Part shown: positions 1 to 9,190 of the stretch, one piece after another
Numbering within the stretch: the stretch's first letter is position 1
How the letters are laid out: every line of letters begins with the position of its first letter
Source of the DNA: Ectopseudomonas mendocina
GTDB lineage: Bacteria > Pseudomonadota > Gammaproteobacteria > Pseudomonadales > Pseudomonadaceae
DNA length: 64,000 bases
Direction of reading: 5' to 3'
Assembly: GCF_007049795.1 (NCBI RefSeq)
Contig: NZ_SCFY01000011.1
Coordinates: 124,001-188,000 of the forward strand
Notes under the pieces: model-generated
Told to the model about the DNA's origin: nothing
The model's database searches: none
The model's input: the letters and a program-made list of their open reading frames with translations, nothing else
Translations under genes and position numbers: made by a program

Positions 1-66
1 AGCGTATGCTGCGCGCCATTGCTCCCCTCCCTCTGGGGTTACGCTCTATTAATAAGGAGGATCGTC

Positions 67-498
67 ATGTTCGCTCTGGATTCACGCCTTCAGCAGGATT
101 GTCTGGTGATCGGGGACTTTCCCCTGTGTCGTTTGCTGCTGATGAATGACGCCAATTACCCTTGGTTCATCCTTGTTCCTCGGCGTGAGGAGGTCAGTGA
201 GTTGTTTCAGCTAGACGCTGATGATCAGCGACAACTGTGGCAGGAAACCACGCTTCTGGCCGAAACGCTGAAGGACATCTTTGCGGCCGACAAGATGAAC
301 GTCGCCACGCTTGGCAATGTCGTCAGTCAGTTACATATGCATGTGATCGTGCGTCGGCGGGAGGATGCTTCCTGGCCTGCTCCGGTATGGGGGCGGCATC
401 CGGCGCAGCCTTACAGTGAGCAGCAGGCGGGTCAGGTCGTCGATAAGCTGCGCTCGGTGTTGGCTGAGGACTTTCAGTTCGCCGGAGCCTTTGCATGA
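67..498 (+). CDS. HIT-like family protein
   Basis: A 143-residue protein of the histidine-triad (HIT) superfamily, whose members hydrolyse or transfer nucleotides on dinucleoside polyphosphates and related compounds. The core reads [10 protein letters not shown]: His90 and His92 are present, but the third triad position is Ile, so this is a HIT-like variant and catalysis is uncertain. The start at 67 is chosen because a strong AAGGAGG lies just upstream; an in-frame ATG at 19 lacks one. The stop overlaps the slyX start (ATGA), so the two are translationally coupled. The order HIT, slyX, cold-shock protein, dps, aspS is, from memory, that of P. aeruginosa. The family is clear and the reaction is unknown. 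Confidence 0.85.
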   Translation: MFALDSRLQQDCLVIGDFPLCRLLLMNDANYPWFILVPRREEVSELFQLDADDQRQLWQETTLLAETLKDIFAADKMNVATLGNVVSQLHMHVIVRRREDASWPAPVWGRHPAQPYSEQQAGQVVDKLRSVLAEDFQFAGAFA

Positions 499-701
499 GC
501 CTCGAATCGCGAATCATGGAGCTGGAGAGTCGTCTGGCTTTTCAGGATGACACCATTCAGGCGCTTAACGATGAACTGGTTGAGCAGAGCAAGCGCATCG
601 AGCGGATGCAGTTGCAGTTGACTGTTCTGGCGCGACGCCAGGAAGAGCTGAGTGGCCAGGCGGGTATTGCCGAAGACGAAGCGCCGCCGCCGCACTACTG
701 A
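495..701 (+). CDS. slyX: SlyX family protein
   Basis: A 68-residue protein that is almost entirely one predicted coiled coil ([20 protein letters not shown] onward), ending in a short acidic, proline-rich tail APPPHY. Length, coiled coil and the terminal PPPHY-type tail are typical of SlyX. The family has no established biochemical role, although in enterobacteria the gene adjoins slyD. It overlaps the upstream HIT gene by 4 bases (ATGA) and is followed at once by a strong hairpin, so the two form a short operon. Confidence 0.9.
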   Translation: MSLESRIMELESRLAFQDDTIQALNDELVEQSKRIERMQLQLTVLARRQEELSGQAGIAEDEAPPPHY

Positions 702-706
702 TATGA

Positions 707-734
707 AAAAGCCCGGTTTCCCGGGCTTTTCTTT
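707..734. terminator. Rho-independent terminator, probably bidirectional
   Basis: Perfect 10-bp stem AAAAGCCCGG / CCGGGCTTTT with a TTTC loop. It has A-runs and T-runs on both sides and lies between the convergent slyX and cold-shock-domain genes, so it probably ends both transcripts. Confidence 0.85.
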
Positions 735-743
735 GCGTACCGC

Positions 744-1382
744 TCAGCGCCGCGAAGGGGCTGCTGCGATCACGTCTTCCGCCTGCAGACCTTTGTCGCG
801 CTGCATGACCGAGAACTCCACGCGTTGGCCTTCGACCAGGACGCGGTGGCCCTCGCCACGAATGGCGCGAAAGTGAACGAAGATATCGTCACCCGAGTCG
901 CGGGAAATGAAGCCGAAGCCCTTGGAGGTATTGAACCACTTGACCGTGCCGGTCTCGCGATCATCCTGGGGAGCGCTGGTGCTGGCGCTAGCTTGTGGTG
1001 CGGCCGGGCGTTGCTCTGCGCTACGCGGCTGCCTGCTCAGTTGTGCTGCGAGGCTCAGCGCCACGGCGATAACCAGGGTCAGCAGCGGCAGCCAGATGGC
1101 GGGCTGGCTGCCGATGCTGGGCAGCGGGGCAAGCAGGATCAAGCTCTGTACCACGGCAGCCAATATCAATAGAGCCGAGGACAGCCCCAGTAGTTGTTGG
1201 CGAGCGGTGGGGAGAGTCTGTTGCTGCGATGCGGCAAGCAGGTTGAGCAAGCCGGTCAGGGCCAGATAGATGGCATCCGGCGTGGTAAGAAAGGAAGTGG
1301 ACAAACCGGGTACGGCAGACAGCAGTAGGGCGGCGAACCCTGTCACGAGATGGGCAATCTTCAACATCTTTGATGAACTCAC
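744..1382 (-). CDS. Membrane-anchored cold-shock-domain protein
   Basis: A 212-residue protein with an unusual two-part layout. Residues about 8-115 hold roughly four hydrophobic segments. A low-complexity linker rich in Ala, Ser, Gln and Pro (about 118-142) then leads to a C-terminal cold-shock domain (about 143-207). The domain has intact RNP1 (KGFGFIS, 154-160) and RNP2 (DIFVHF, 166-171), the single-stranded nucleic-acid-binding motifs of CspA. Ordinary Csps are about 70 residues and soluble, so this one would hold an RNA-binding domain at the inner membrane. The start is GTG at 1382; an ATG at 1367 is an equally good alternative. It stands alone, convergent with slyX. Confidence 0.85.
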   Translation of the reverse strand: MSSSKMLKIAHLVTGFAALLLSAVPGLSTSFLTTPDAIYLALTGLLNLLAASQQQTLPTARQQLLGLSSALLILAAVVQSLILLAPLPSIGSQPAIWLPLLTLVIAVALSLAAQLSRQPRSAEQRPAAPQASASTSAPQDDRETGTVKWFNTSKGFGFISRDSGDDIFVHFRAIRGEGHRVLVEGQRVEFSVMQRDKGLQAEDVIAAAPSRR

Positions 1383-1537
1383 TGATCGAATGATGACTCA
1401 CGGTGCTACGGAGAGAGCGCACGTTGCTAATGGCCAGCTGAACGGCCGTGGCGCGCCTGTAAACAAGGTTGGTGGCGCCGCAGGATGGTAACGCGGCGCG
1501 CGAGGCTATTTAACAGCAAAGCCGAGGGCTTCTCAAA

Positions 1538-2605
1538 TCAAGCGCTTAGCATCGTTTCGCTGGTAATCGGGTGAACCTGATTGCGCCCGGCGCGTTTGGC
1601 CTGATAGAGGGCGTCATCGGCGCGGGTGAGCAGCGATTCGAATGTGTCGCCTTCGGCGGCCATGGCGCAGCCGAAGGAGGCAGTGATGCTGTCCAGAACC
1701 TGGTCTGTGCGCCTGACCTTGATTCTCAGCGACTGAATCTTGTGGCGCAGTTGCTCAGCGAAATTGAGAACCTCATTGAGGTTGGCGCAGTTGCGCAGCA
1801 CCACGCAGAACTCTTCGCCACCGTAGCGTGCGGCAAAGGCCTGCGGTGGCAGCAGATCGCGCAATAATTGTCCGACGTGTTGCAGTACGCGGTCACCCAG
1901 TGGGTGGCCGTACTGGTCGTTGAACTGTTTGAAATGGTCGATATCCAGAATCACCAGAGCCAGGCCCTGTTGTGATTCGTCCAGTGCGCGTTCCAGTAAG
2001 CGGGTAAAGGCATGGCGGTTGAATACGCGGGTCAGGCTGTCGAGCGTTGCCGCAAGATGGGCGCGCTCCAACTGGCTGCGCAGGTGAGTGATTTCTTGCT
2101 GTGCGGAGCGCAGGCGATAGAGGAATTTTTCCTGCTGGTCCTGCATCAGCTGGGTGCTTTCCTGCAGTTCGCTGAGCACGCTGGGTAGGTCATCGATGAT
2201 GGGCTCCTGCAGTGCGCTCAGGCCATGGCTCAGGCTCTGCTGGTAATGCTGGCCGCCGATCACGCTGCGTGAGACGTCGCCTTCGATGTCATCGACCAGC
2301 TCGATTACCTGCTGCTGGCCTGCGCGAGCTTCTTCCAGCTCGCCGCGGATAATGTAGTCGCGGAACAGCCGGCTGGCGGTTTCCGGCGGGAACACGTCGA
2401 AGTCTTCGACCACCTTGTCCAGGCGGCGGTTGAGCTCGGGTTCACTGCCTCTGCTGTAGGTGTACCACAGCGCATAGTGCACCGGGTTTGGTGGGATGTC
2501 GTGACGCATCATCAATGGCACGGCTTGCTTCAGGAGTTCCGCCGCTTCGCGGGTTTCCTCCGGGTACAAGTCGATGATGCTGGGCGGTTTGGCTGGCTGG
2601 CTCAT
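1538..2605 (-). CDS. Diguanylate cyclase (GGDEF domain)
   Basis: A protein of about 355 residues. The N-terminal half is soluble, mostly helical and of unknown sensory function. A coiled-coil linker (about 165-185) precedes a C-terminal GGDEF domain with an intact GGEEF signature (about 262-266), typical of enzymes making cyclic di-GMP from two GTP. No RxxD inhibitory site is visible at the usual place five residues before GGEEF, so product inhibition there is unlikely. No transmembrane segment is seen, so it is probably cytoplasmic. The start is taken at MSQPAKPPS (2605); an in-frame ATG at 2641 would add 12 residues. It lies downstream of the Dps-like gene but is separated from it by a terminator. 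Confidence 0.88.
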   Translation of the reverse strand: MSQPAKPPSIIDLYPEETREAAELLKQAVPLMMRHDIPPNPVHYALWYTYSRGSEPELNRRLDKVVEDFDVFPPETASRLFRDYIIRGELEEARAGQQQVIELVDDIEGDVSRSVIGGQHYQQSLSHGLSALQEPIIDDLPSVLSELQESTQLMQDQQEKFLYRLRSAQQEITHLRSQLERAHLAATLDSLTRVFNRHAFTRLLERALDESQQGLALVILDIDHFKQFNDQYGHPLGDRVLQHVGQLLRDLLPPQAFAARYGGEEFCVVLRNCANLNEVLNFAEQLRHKIQSLRIKVRRTDQVLDSITASFGCAMAAEGDTFESLLTRADDALYQAKRAGRNQVHPITSETMLSA

Positions 2606-2664
2606 GAATGTCGGAAACTCAATGACGATTGGCCAGAGCATAGATCAGGGCAGGGCTGCATGCC

Positions 2665-2691
2665 TAAGAAAAGGCCCGGATTACCGGGCCT
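2665..2691 (-). terminator. Rho-independent terminator of the Dps-like gene
   Basis: Stem AGGCCCGG / CCGGGCCT (2672-2691). On the minus strand it is followed by a TTTTCTT run, just beyond the stop codon of the Dps-like gene. Confidence 0.8.
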
Positions 2692-2700
2692 CTGAGCATC

Positions 2701-3171
2701 TCAAGCAGCGAGCAGGCTGCGCAGCATCCACGCAGTTTTCTCGTGCACCTGCATGCGTTGGGTCAGCAGGTCGGCAGTCGGCTCGTCGCTGACCTTGTCC
2801 AGTAGCGGGAAAATGCCGCGCGCAGTGCGTACGACAGCCTCTTGGCCTTGTACCAACTGCTTGATCATATCGTCGGCGCTGGGTACGCCTTCCTCTTCCT
2901 TGATCGAGGACAGGCGGGCGTAGGCGGCGTAGGTGCCCGGCGCCGGGAAGCCCAGTGCCCGGATCCGTTCGGCGATAGCGTCAACCGCGAGCGCCAGCTC
3001 GGTGTACTGACCTTCGAACATCAGGTGCAGGGTGTTGAACATCGGACCGGTGACGTTCCAGTGGAAGTTATGGGTCTTCAGATACAGGGTGTAGGTGTCA
3101 GCCAGCAGGCGCGAGAGACCTTCGGCGATGGCGGCGCGATCCTGTTCGGCGATTCCGATATTGATTTCCAT
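2701..3171 (-). CDS. dps: Dps/ferritin-like DNA-protection protein
   Basis: A 156-residue Dps-family protein. These form 12-subunit shells that oxidise and store iron with hydrogen peroxide and shield DNA during stress and stationary phase. The signature [11 protein letters not shown] (about 32-42) supplies one ferroxidase histidine, and the matching acidic residues fall in the following helix (Asp64, Glu68 region). The start at 3171 is chosen because AAAGGAG lies 7 bases upstream; a longer in-frame ORF begins at 3234 without such a site. The N-terminus is short and not lysine-rich, so DNA binding may be weaker than in E. coli Dps. It is monocistronic, with a terminator after the stop. Confidence 0.92.
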   Translation of the reverse strand: MEINIGIAEQDRAAIAEGLSRLLADTYTLYLKTHNFHWNVTGPMFNTLHLMFEGQYTELALAVDAIAERIRALGFPAPGTYAAYARLSSIKEEEGVPSADDMIKQLVQGQEAVVRTARGIFPLLDKVSDEPTADLLTQRMQVHEKTAWMLRSLLAA

Positions 3172-3651
3172 GGCTTTTCTCCTTTCAGGTGAGCCCAGGG
3201 TGTCTATCCCGAAATGTTGACGAGAGCTTAACACGCAGGGCGTCGGGGTGATCTTGGCTTATATCAATGAAAGCGATGATTAGAGGCTATTGATAGCGGA
3301 CGGTTCAGCTGGGGCCAATAAAGCTTGTCCCTGGCTGGGCGTCAATCTTGTGTGCGGCAAAATGCTTGCTGCGCTGAAACTGCTTGGCTGGGGCAGGGCG
3401 TAAATCCTCCTGCAGAGCGCTGGGGCTGCTCGTTGCGAGGGGCTTGGTCCATGGTCTTTCTCTAGGCGAGAGGCGCTCTTCATTTATAGAAGGCATCTGC
3501 CGGGCGGCTGCGTCATGACGATTTACGCTATATAATCCCGCTCTTTATCGAAGCGCGGCGTGCGGTTGGACGTTCGCTGCGGTGTAGCTCCTGCCCAGGG
3601 CGTTGGGGGCTGCCTGACCTATCCAAGACCTCAGAGAAGCGAAACACGATC
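3172..3651. other. Intergenic region between dps and aspS
   Basis: About 480 bases without a convincing gene. Two overlapping reverse-strand reading frames of 63-67 codons (about 3280-3496) lack ribosome-binding sites and recognisable protein features. The right half probably carries the aspS promoter, because a perfect TATAAT occurs at 3531-3536. No clear -35 element, riboswitch or tRNA was seen. Confidence 0.5.
3531..3536 (+). promoter_or_regulatory. Candidate -10 element of the aspS promoter
   Basis: TATAAT, identical to the sigma-70 -10 consensus, lies 116 bases before the aspS start in the only AT-rich patch of this intergenic region. The -35 region is not obvious. Confidence 0.4.
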
Positions 3652-5427
3652 ATGATGCGCAGCCACTATTGCGGCCAGTTGAACGAGAGCCTGGATGGCC
3701 AGGAAATCACCCTTTGCGGCTGGGTACACCGTCGCCGTGACCATGGCGGGGTGATTTTCCTCGATATCCGTGATCGTGAAGGCCTGGCTCAGGTGGTATT
3801 CGATCCTGATCGTGCCGAGACCTTCGCCAAGGCCGACCGTGTACGTAGCGAATATGTAGTCAAGATCACCGGCAAGGTGCGCCTGCGCCCGGAAGGCGCG
3901 CGCAACGCCAACATGGCCAGCGGTGCCATCGAAGTGCTGGGCTACGAGCTGGAAGTGCTCAATGAGGCGGAAACTCCGCCGTTCCCGCTCAACGAATACA
4001 CCGACGTCGGTGAAGAAACCCGCCTACGCTATCGCTTCATCGATCTGCGTCGTCCGGAAATGGCCGAGAAGCTCAAGCTGCGCTCGCGCATCACTTCGAG
4101 CATCCGTCGCTACCTCGACGACAACGGCTTCCTTGACGTCGAAACGCCGATCCTGACCCGCGCTACTCCTGAAGGTGCGCGCGACTATCTGGTACCGAGC
4201 CGCACCCACGCCGGCAGTTTCTTCGCCCTGCCGCAGTCGCCGCAGCTGTTCAAGCAGTTGTTGATGGTCGCGGGCTTCGATCGTTACTACCAGATCGCCA
4301 AGTGCTTCCGCGACGAAGACCTGCGTGCCGACCGCCAGCCGGAATTCACCCAGATCGACATCGAGACCAGCTTCCTCGATGAAAAAGACATCATGGACAT
4401 CACCGAGACCATGGTGCGCAACCTGTTCAAGGAAGTGCTGGACGTCGAATTCGGCGAACTGCCACACATGACCCTGGCCGAAGCCATGCGCCGCTTTGGT
4501 TCGGACAAACCGGACCTGCGCATTCCGCTGGAACTGGTGGATGTGGAAGATCAGCTCAAGGACGTCGAATTCAAGGTCTTCGCCGGCCCGGCCAACGACC
4601 CGAAATGCCGCGTCACCGCGCTGCGCGTTCCGGGCGGGGCGAGCATGCCGCGCAAGCAGATCGACGACTACACCAAATTCGTCGGCATCTACGGTGCCAA
4701 GGGCCTGGCCTACATCAAGGTCAACGAGCGTGCTGCTGGCGTTGACGGTTTGCAGTCGCCGATCGTCAAGAACATCCCGCTGGACAACATCAATGTCATC
4801 CTCGATCGCGTTGGCGCTGTCGATGGCGATATCGTGTTCTTCGGTGCCGACAAGGCCAAGATCGTCAGCGAAGCCCTGGGCGCGCTGCGTATCAAGCTGG
4901 GTCATGATCTGAACCTGCTGACCTGTGAGTGGGCGCCGCTGTGGGTCGTCGACTTCCCGATGTTCGAGGAAAACGACGACGGCAGCCTGACCGCTATGCA
5001 CCACCCGTTCACCTCGCCGAGCTGCAGCCCCGAGGAACTGGAAGCCAACCCGGCCGCCGCGTTGTCGCGTGCCTATGACATGGTGCTCAACGGCACCGAG
5101 TTGGGTGGCGGTTCGATCCGTATCCACGACAAGGCCATGCAGCAGACCGTGTTCCGCGTGCTCGGCATCAGCGAAGAGGAGCAGCAGGAGAAGTTCGGCT
5201 TCCTGCTCGACGCACTGAAGTACGGTGCGCCGCCCCATGGCGGCCTGGCCTTTGGCCTGGATCGTCTGGTGATGCTGATGACCGGTGCTTCGTCGATTCG
5301 TGAGGTGATCGCCTTCCCGAAAACCCAGAGTGCGGCCTGCGTCATGACTCAGGCGCCGGGTATCGTCGACAACAAGTCTCTGCGCGAGCTGCATATCCGC
5401 CTGCGCGAGCAACCCAAGGCCGAATAA
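3652..5427 (+). CDS. aspS: Aspartyl-tRNA synthetase
   Basis: A 591-residue class II synthetase that charges tRNA-Asp in the cytoplasm. The order is bacterial: N-terminal OB-fold anticodon-binding domain (about 1-105), catalytic core with motif 2 ([17 protein letters not shown], about 218-234) and motif 3 ([13 protein letters not shown], about 530-542), and a GAD insertion between them. In Pseudomonas the enzyme is known to be non-discriminating, also charging tRNA-Asn with Asp for GatCAB to amidate; this follows from the genus and was not read here. The start is one of two adjacent ATGs (3652, 3655). A strong terminator follows. Confidence 0.97.
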   Translation: MMRSHYCGQLNESLDGQEITLCGWVHRRRDHGGVIFLDIRDREGLAQVVFDPDRAETFAKADRVRSEYVVKITGKVRLRPEGARNANMASGAIEVLGYELEVLNEAETPPFPLNEYTDVGEETRLRYRFIDLRRPEMAEKLKLRSRITSSIRRYLDDNGFLDVETPILTRATPEGARDYLVPSRTHAGSFFALPQSPQLFKQLLMVAGFDRYYQIAKCFRDEDLRADRQPEFTQIDIETSFLDEKDIMDITETMVRNLFKEVLDVEFGELPHMTLAEAMRRFGSDKPDLRIPLELVDVEDQLKDVEFKVFAGPANDPKCRVTALRVPGGASMPRKQIDDYTKFVGIYGAKGLAYIKVNERAAGVDGLQSPIVKNIPLDNINVILDRVGAVDGDIVFFGADKAKIVSEALGALRIKLGHDLNLLTCEWAPLWVVDFPMFEENDDGSLTAMHHPFTSPSCSPEELEANPAAALSRAYDMVLNGTELGGGSIRIHDKAMQQTVFRVLGISEEEQQEKFGFLLDALKYGAPPHGGLAFGLDRLVMLMTGASSIREVIAFPKTQSAACVMTQAPGIVDNKSLRELHIRLREQPKAE

Positions 5428-5437
5428 GCCTGCAAAA

Positions 5438-5464
5438 GAAGCCTGGAGATCCCAGGCTTCTTCG
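5438..5464 (+). terminator. Rho-independent terminator of aspS
   Basis: A 9-bp stem GAAGCCTGG / CCAGGCTTC with a short loop, followed by TTCGTT, 11 bases after the aspS stop. Confidence 0.8.
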
Positions 5465-5531
5465 TTATGGGGCGCAGAGACTCAAGCACTTACGCCCCGG
5501 TAATCGTGAAACCTTATAGATGGAGTGAGTT

Positions 5532-6281
5532 ATGGCTGGTCATTCCAAATGGGCCAACATCAAGCACCGCAAAGGGCGTCAAGACGCCAAGCGCGGCAAG
5601 ATCTTCACCAAGCTGATTCGTGAACTGACGGTCGCCGCCAAGCACGGTGGCCCGATTCCTGCGGACAACCCGCGCCTGCGTCTGGCCGTGGACAAGGCGC
5701 TGACCAATAACATGTCGCGTGACGTGATCGACCGCGCCATCGCTCGCGGTGCCGGCAACAACGAGGCCGACAACGTCGTCGAGTTCAGCTACGAAGGTTA
5801 CGCGCCAAGCGGCGTGGCGATCATCGTCGAGGTGATGACCGATAACCGCAATCGTACTGCCGCCGAAGTGCGCCATGCCTTTACCAAGTGCGGTGGCAAC
5901 CTGGGCACTGATGGTTCGGTCGCCTACATGTTCGACCGCAAGGGTCAGATCAGCTTCGCGCCGGGCGTCGATGAGGATGCCCTGATGGAGGCTGCGTTGG
6001 AGGCTGGTGCTGACGACGTGGAAATGGGCGAAGACGGTTCAGGCCTGGTGTCGACCAGCTTCACCGAGTTTCATGCCGTCAACGAAGCGCTGAGCGCAGC
6101 TGGTTTCAAGGCCGAGGAAGCGGAAATCGCCATGATCCCTTCGATCAGTGCGCCGATCGCCGATCTGGAAACCGCGCAGAAGGTATTCAAGCTGATCGAC
6201 ATGCTCGAAGATCTGGACGATGTGCAGAACGTCTACCACAACGCCGAAGTGGCCGACGAGATCATGGAGCAGCTGAGCTAA
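5532..6281 (+). CDS. YebC/PmpR family DNA-binding regulator
   Basis: A 249-residue YebC-family protein that begins with the diagnostic [14 protein letters not shown]. In P. aeruginosa the orthologue PmpR represses the pqsR quorum-sensing regulator; other YebC proteins act in translation of proline-rich stretches, so the molecular role is debated. It has the family's full length and three-domain pattern with a conserved acidic C-terminus. It sits between aspS and ruvC, the usual place in Pseudomonas. A palindromic repeat and the LexA-controlled ruvC promoter follow, so it is probably transcribed separately from ruvCAB. Confidence 0.93.
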   Translation: MAGHSKWANIKHRKGRQDAKRGKIFTKLIRELTVAAKHGGPIPADNPRLRLAVDKALTNNMSRDVIDRAIARGAGNNEADNVVEFSYEGYAPSGVAIIVEVMTDNRNRTAAEVRHAFTKCGGNLGTDGSVAYMFDRKGQISFAPGVDEDALMEAALEAGADDVEMGEDGSGLVSTSFTEFHAVNEALSAAGFKAEEAEIAMIPSISAPIADLETAQKVFKLIDMLEDLDDVQNVYHNAEVADEIMEQLS

Positions 6282-6300
6282 GCAGCTTATCGCCCGGATG

Positions 6301-6376
6301 CGTAGGGTGGGCCTCAGCACGCCAGGGGCGCGCTACATGTTGGGCTGAAGCGGATCACCGCCCGGCCCACCCTGCG
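6301..6376. repeat. Imperfect palindromic intergenic repeat
   Basis: The arms CGTAGGGTGGGCC (6301-6313) and GGCCCACCCTGCG (6364-6376) are inverted copies with one mismatch, flanking about 50 bases. It resembles the GTAGGGTG-type dispersed elements found elsewhere in the window and lies just after the pmpR-like stop codon, where it could also end transcription. Confidence 0.65.
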
Positions 6377-6429
6377 GTTTTCTCTGGTTTCACCAGTGCG
6401 TCACGAGTGACGGCGCATTAGGACCTCCG

Positions 6430-6435
6430 TATACT
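6430..6435 (+). promoter_or_regulatory. Candidate -10 element of the ruvCAB promoter
   Basis: TATACT, one mismatch from TATAAT, lies 31 bases before the ruvC start and immediately before the LexA box. A repressor bound there would cover the start point. Confidence 0.5.
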
Positions 6436-6441
6436 CACCAA

Positions 6442-6457
6442 CTGGATAAATAGACAG
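6442..6457 (+). promoter_or_regulatory. LexA (SOS) box upstream of ruvC
   Basis: The sequence CTGGATAAATAGACAG keeps the CTG-N10-CAG frame of LexA operators and an AT-rich core close to the CTGTATATATATACAG consensus. It ends 8 bases before the ruvC ATG and abuts a good -10 element. This suggests that the whole ruvC-ruvA-ruvB unit is induced by DNA damage. Confidence 0.75.
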
Positions 6458-6465
6458 TTGCTGAT

Positions 6466-6990
6466 ATGACCCTGATTCTAGGCATCGACCCGGGTTCGCG
6501 TATTACCGGCTATGGCGTGGTGCGTGATACCGGGCGCGGTTGCGAGTACGTGGCGTCGGGTTGCATTCGTACCGGCAACGGGCCGCTGGCCGAGCGCCTG
6601 CAGATCGTCTTTCGCGGCGTCAGCGAAGTTATTCGCACCCATGGCCCGGTGACCATGGGTATCGAGCAGGTGTTCATGGCGCGCAATGCCGACTCGGCGC
6701 TCAAGTTGGGACAGGCGCGAGGTGCCGCTATCGTCGCCGCAGTGGAGGCTGGGCTGGAAATCAGCGAATACACCGCCACTCAGGTCAAGCAGGCTGTGGT
6801 CGGCACCGGGGCAGCGGACAAGCAGCAGGTGCAGATGATGGTCATGCACCTGCTCAAACTGGTGCAGAAGCCGCAGATCGACGCTTCCGATGCCCTGGGT
6901 ATCGCCTTGTGCCATGCGCACCATCGACAGAGTCTCATTCCTCATGGGCTGGCCGGCGCCAAGCGGCGCGGTGGTCGCCTTCGTTTGTAA
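6466..6990 (+). CDS. ruvC: Holliday junction resolvase RuvC
   Basis: A 174-residue endonuclease that cuts four-way DNA junctions during recombinational repair. The RNase H-like catalytic carboxylates are visible: Asp7 in LGIDPGSR, Glu in [19 protein letters not shown] (about 66), and the Asp pair in [14 protein letters not shown] (about 139-142). It is the first gene of ruvC-ruvA-ruvB, with ruvA starting 20 bases downstream. A LexA box lies directly before it. In E. coli ruvC lies outside the SOS-controlled ruvAB unit, so the arrangement here would put all three under LexA. Length and start are typical. Confidence 0.97.
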   Translation: MTLILGIDPGSRITGYGVVRDTGRGCEYVASGCIRTGNGPLAERLQIVFRGVSEVIRTHGPVTMGIEQVFMARNADSALKLGQARGAAIVAAVEAGLEISEYTATQVKQAVVGTGAADKQQVQMMVMHLLKLVQKPQIDASDALGIALCHAHHRQSLIPHGLAGAKRRGGRLRL

Positions 6991-7010
6991 TCGAATCAAA
7001 GGAAACAGCG

Positions 7011-7616
7011 GTGATCGGACGTTTGCGCGGCACCCTGGCGGAGAAGCAGCCGCCGCATTTGCTTCTGGATGTGAATGGCGTCGGTTATGAGCTGGAAGTA
7101 CCGATGACGACCCTTTATCGTCTGCCTGCGGTGGGCGAGCCGGTAACCCTGCATGCCCACCTTGTCGTGCGTGAAGATGCGCATTTGTTGTATGGCTTCT
7201 TCGAAAAGCGCGAGCGTGAGCTGTTTCGCGAGCTGATTCGTCTCAATGGTGTCGGCCCCAAGCTGGCGCTTGCATTGATGTCGGGGCTGGAGGTGGATGA
7301 GTTGGTGCGTTGCGTACAGGCTCAGGACACCGCGGCGCTGGTCAAGGTGCCTGGAGTCGGCAAGAAAACCGCAGAGCGCCTGCTGGTCGAGCTCAAGGAT
7401 CGCTTCAAGGCCTGGGAGTCGATCCCGTCCATTGCGCCCTTGGTGGTTGAACCTCAACTGGCTCAGGCAGTCTCAAGCGCGGAGAATGACGCCGTCAGCG
7501 CCCTGATCTCCCTCGGTTACAAACCGCAGGAAGCCAGTCGAGCCGTTGCTGCCGTCAAGGAAGATGGCATGAACAGTGAAGATTTGATCCGGCGCGCCCT
7601 GCGCGGCATGGTTTAG
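7011..7616 (+). CDS. ruvA: Holliday junction branch migration subunit RuvA
   Basis: A 201-residue protein whose tetramer holds the Holliday junction flat and recruits the RuvB motor. It has the N-terminal OB fold ([12 protein letters not shown]...), two helix-hairpin-helix motifs ([13 protein letters not shown] at about 75 and [13 protein letters not shown] at about 110) and a C-terminal three-helix domain that contacts RuvB. The start is GTG at 7011 with GGAAA upstream; it gives the expected length, whereas the much longer in-frame extension overlaps ruvC. ruvB begins 13 bases after the stop. Confidence 0.96.
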   Translation: MIGRLRGTLAEKQPPHLLLDVNGVGYELEVPMTTLYRLPAVGEPVTLHAHLVVREDAHLLYGFFEKRERELFRELIRLNGVGPKLALALMSGLEVDELVRCVQAQDTAALVKVPGVGKKTAERLLVELKDRFKAWESIPSIAPLVVEPQLAQAVSSAENDAVSALISLGYKPQEASRAVAAVKEDGMNSEDLIRRALRGMV

Positions 7617-7629
7617 TGGAACCCTATTG

Positions 7630-8682
7630 ATGATCGAAGCCGATCGCCTGATTACCGCCAGCCCACGTGAGCGCGAAGAGCAGCAGGACCGGGCCATTCG
7701 CCCGCTGCGCCTGGCCGATTACATCGGTCAGCCCGTCGTGCGTGAACAGATGGCGCTGTTCATTCAGGCTGCGCGGGGTAGGGCCGAAGCGCTTGACCAC
7801 ACGCTGATCTTCGGCCCGCCAGGGCTGGGCAAGACCACCCTGGCCAATATCATCGCTGAAGAAATGGGCAGCTCGATCAAGAGCACCTCCGGCCCGGTGC
7901 TCGAACGCCCGGGCGATCTGGCTGCGCTGCTGACCAATCTGGAAAGCGGCGATGTACTGTTCATCGACGAGATTCACCGCCTATCGCCAGTGGTCGAAGA
8001 AGTGCTGTATCCGGCGATGGAGGATTTCCAGCTCGACATCATGATTGGCGAAGGCCCAGCGGCCCGCTCGATCAAGCTGGATCTGCCACCCTTCACCCTG
8101 GTTGGCGCCACCACCCGTGCCGGCATGCTGACCAATCCACTGCGTGACCGCTTCGGTATCGTCCAGCGCCTGGAGTTCTACGGTATCGACGACTTGGCCA
8201 CTATCGTCTCGCGCTCTGCGGGGATTCTCGGCCTGCCTATCGAAGCCAAGGGCGCCTATGAGATAGCCCGTCGTGCGCGTGGCACCCCACGTATCGCCAA
8301 CCGTCTGTTGCGCCGTGTGCGCGACTTCGCCGAAGTGCGTGGTAACGGCCATATCACGCAGTTGATCGCCGATCAGGCGCTGAATTTGCTGGATATCGAC
8401 GAACGCGGTTTCGATCATTCCGATCGCCGCTTGCTGCTGGCCATGATCGAGAAGTTCGACGGCGGTCCGGTGGGGCTCGATAGCCTGGCGGCAGCGATAG
8501 GTGAAGAGCGCCATACCATCGAGGACGTGCTCGAGCCCTATCTGATTCAGCAGGGTTACATGATGCGCACGCCGCGCGGGCGCGTGGTCACTCGTCATGC
8601 CTATCTGCACTTCGGGCTGAACATCCCCAAGCGCGCTGGCGAGCAGGTCGCTGGCGATCTTTTCGCGGCAGGTGACGAATGA
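7630..8682 (+). CDS. ruvB: Holliday junction branch migration ATPase RuvB
   Basis: A 350-residue AAA+ motor that forms hexameric rings and drives branch migration with RuvA. The order is canonical: Walker [10 protein letters not shown] (about 62-70), Walker [10 protein letters not shown] (about 107), sensor 1 GATTRAG (about 158), sensor 2 arginine in [11 protein letters not shown], and a C-terminal winged helix ([16 protein letters not shown]). The start is ATG 7630; a TTG three bases earlier is less likely. It ends the ruv unit, and 53 bases then lead into the tol-pal cluster, so read-through is possible because no terminator is visible between them. Confidence 0.97.
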   Translation: MIEADRLITASPREREEQQDRAIRPLRLADYIGQPVVREQMALFIQAARGRAEALDHTLIFGPPGLGKTTLANIIAEEMGSSIKSTSGPVLERPGDLAALLTNLESGDVLFIDEIHRLSPVVEEVLYPAMEDFQLDIMIGEGPAARSIKLDLPPFTLVGATTRAGMLTNPLRDRFGIVQRLEFYGIDDLATIVSRSAGILGLPIEAKGAYEIARRARGTPRIANRLLRRVRDFAEVRGNGHITQLIADQALNLLDIDERGFDHSDRRLLLAMIEKFDGGPVGLDSLAAAIGEERHTIEDVLEPYLIQQGYMMRTPRGRVVTRHAYLHFGLNIPKRAGEQVAGDLFAAGDE

Positions 8683-8735
8683 CGAAAAAATTGTTACCAG
8701 CCCGGATTGGCAAGCAGCAGGCCGGGGACTAGAGT

Positions 8736-9188
8736 ATGCGCGCGCAAAACGGAGTCCAGCCGTTCAGCCACCATTGCCGGGTCTATTACGAAGACACCGA
8801 TGCAGGCGGCATCGTCTACTACGTCAACTATCTCAAATTCATGGAGCGGGCTCGCACCGAGCGCCTGCGTGAGCTGGGTTATGCCCAGTCGACGCTTGCC
8901 GGTGAGGGCCTGTTGTTCGTCGTGCATTCGGCCGAAGCGCGTTACCACGCGCCGGCGCGACTGGATGATGAGCTGGTGATCAGCGCCGATGTGATCGAAT
9001 TGAACCGTGCCAGCCTGCGCTTTCGTCAACAGGTCAGGCGGGCTACGGATGATGTGCTGCTCTGCGAAGGGCAGTTTCTGGTGGCCTGTGTGCGCGCCGA
9101 CAACTTGAAACCCCGGGCTATCCCCGAAACCCTGCGACATGCGTTCGCCGGGACGCAGGCGCCGGGTTTAATTGCAGCAGGAGAGTAA
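8736..9188 (+). CDS. ybgC: Tol-Pal-associated acyl-CoA thioesterase YbgC
   Basis: A 150-residue hotdog-fold thioesterase. YbgC hydrolyses acyl-CoA and associates with phospholipid-synthesis enzymes at the inner membrane. The active-site segment [19 protein letters not shown] (about 18-36), with its catalytic Asp, is intact. It is the first gene of ybgC-tolQRAB-pal-cpoB and ends 2 bases before the tolQ start, so it is translationally linked. The start is ATG 8736, and a purine-rich GGGGAC lies upstream. Confidence 0.94.
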   Translation: MRAQNGVQPFSHHCRVYYEDTDAGGIVYYVNYLKFMERARTERLRELGYAQSTLAGEGLLFVVHSAEARYHAPARLDDELVISADVIELNRASLRFRQQVRRATDDVLLCEGQFLVACVRADNLKPRAIPETLRHAFAGTQAPGLIAAGE

Positions 9189-9190
9189 GC

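Noticed and set aside
3280..3496. Two overlapping minus-strand ORFs of 63 and 67 codons before aspS
   Set aside because: No ribosome-binding site, no recognisable protein features and mutually exclusive frames; not reported as genes.
4024..5412. 462-codon minus-strand frame across aspS
   Set aside because: Antisense shadow of a complete aspartyl-tRNA synthetase, caused by high GC at third codon positions.
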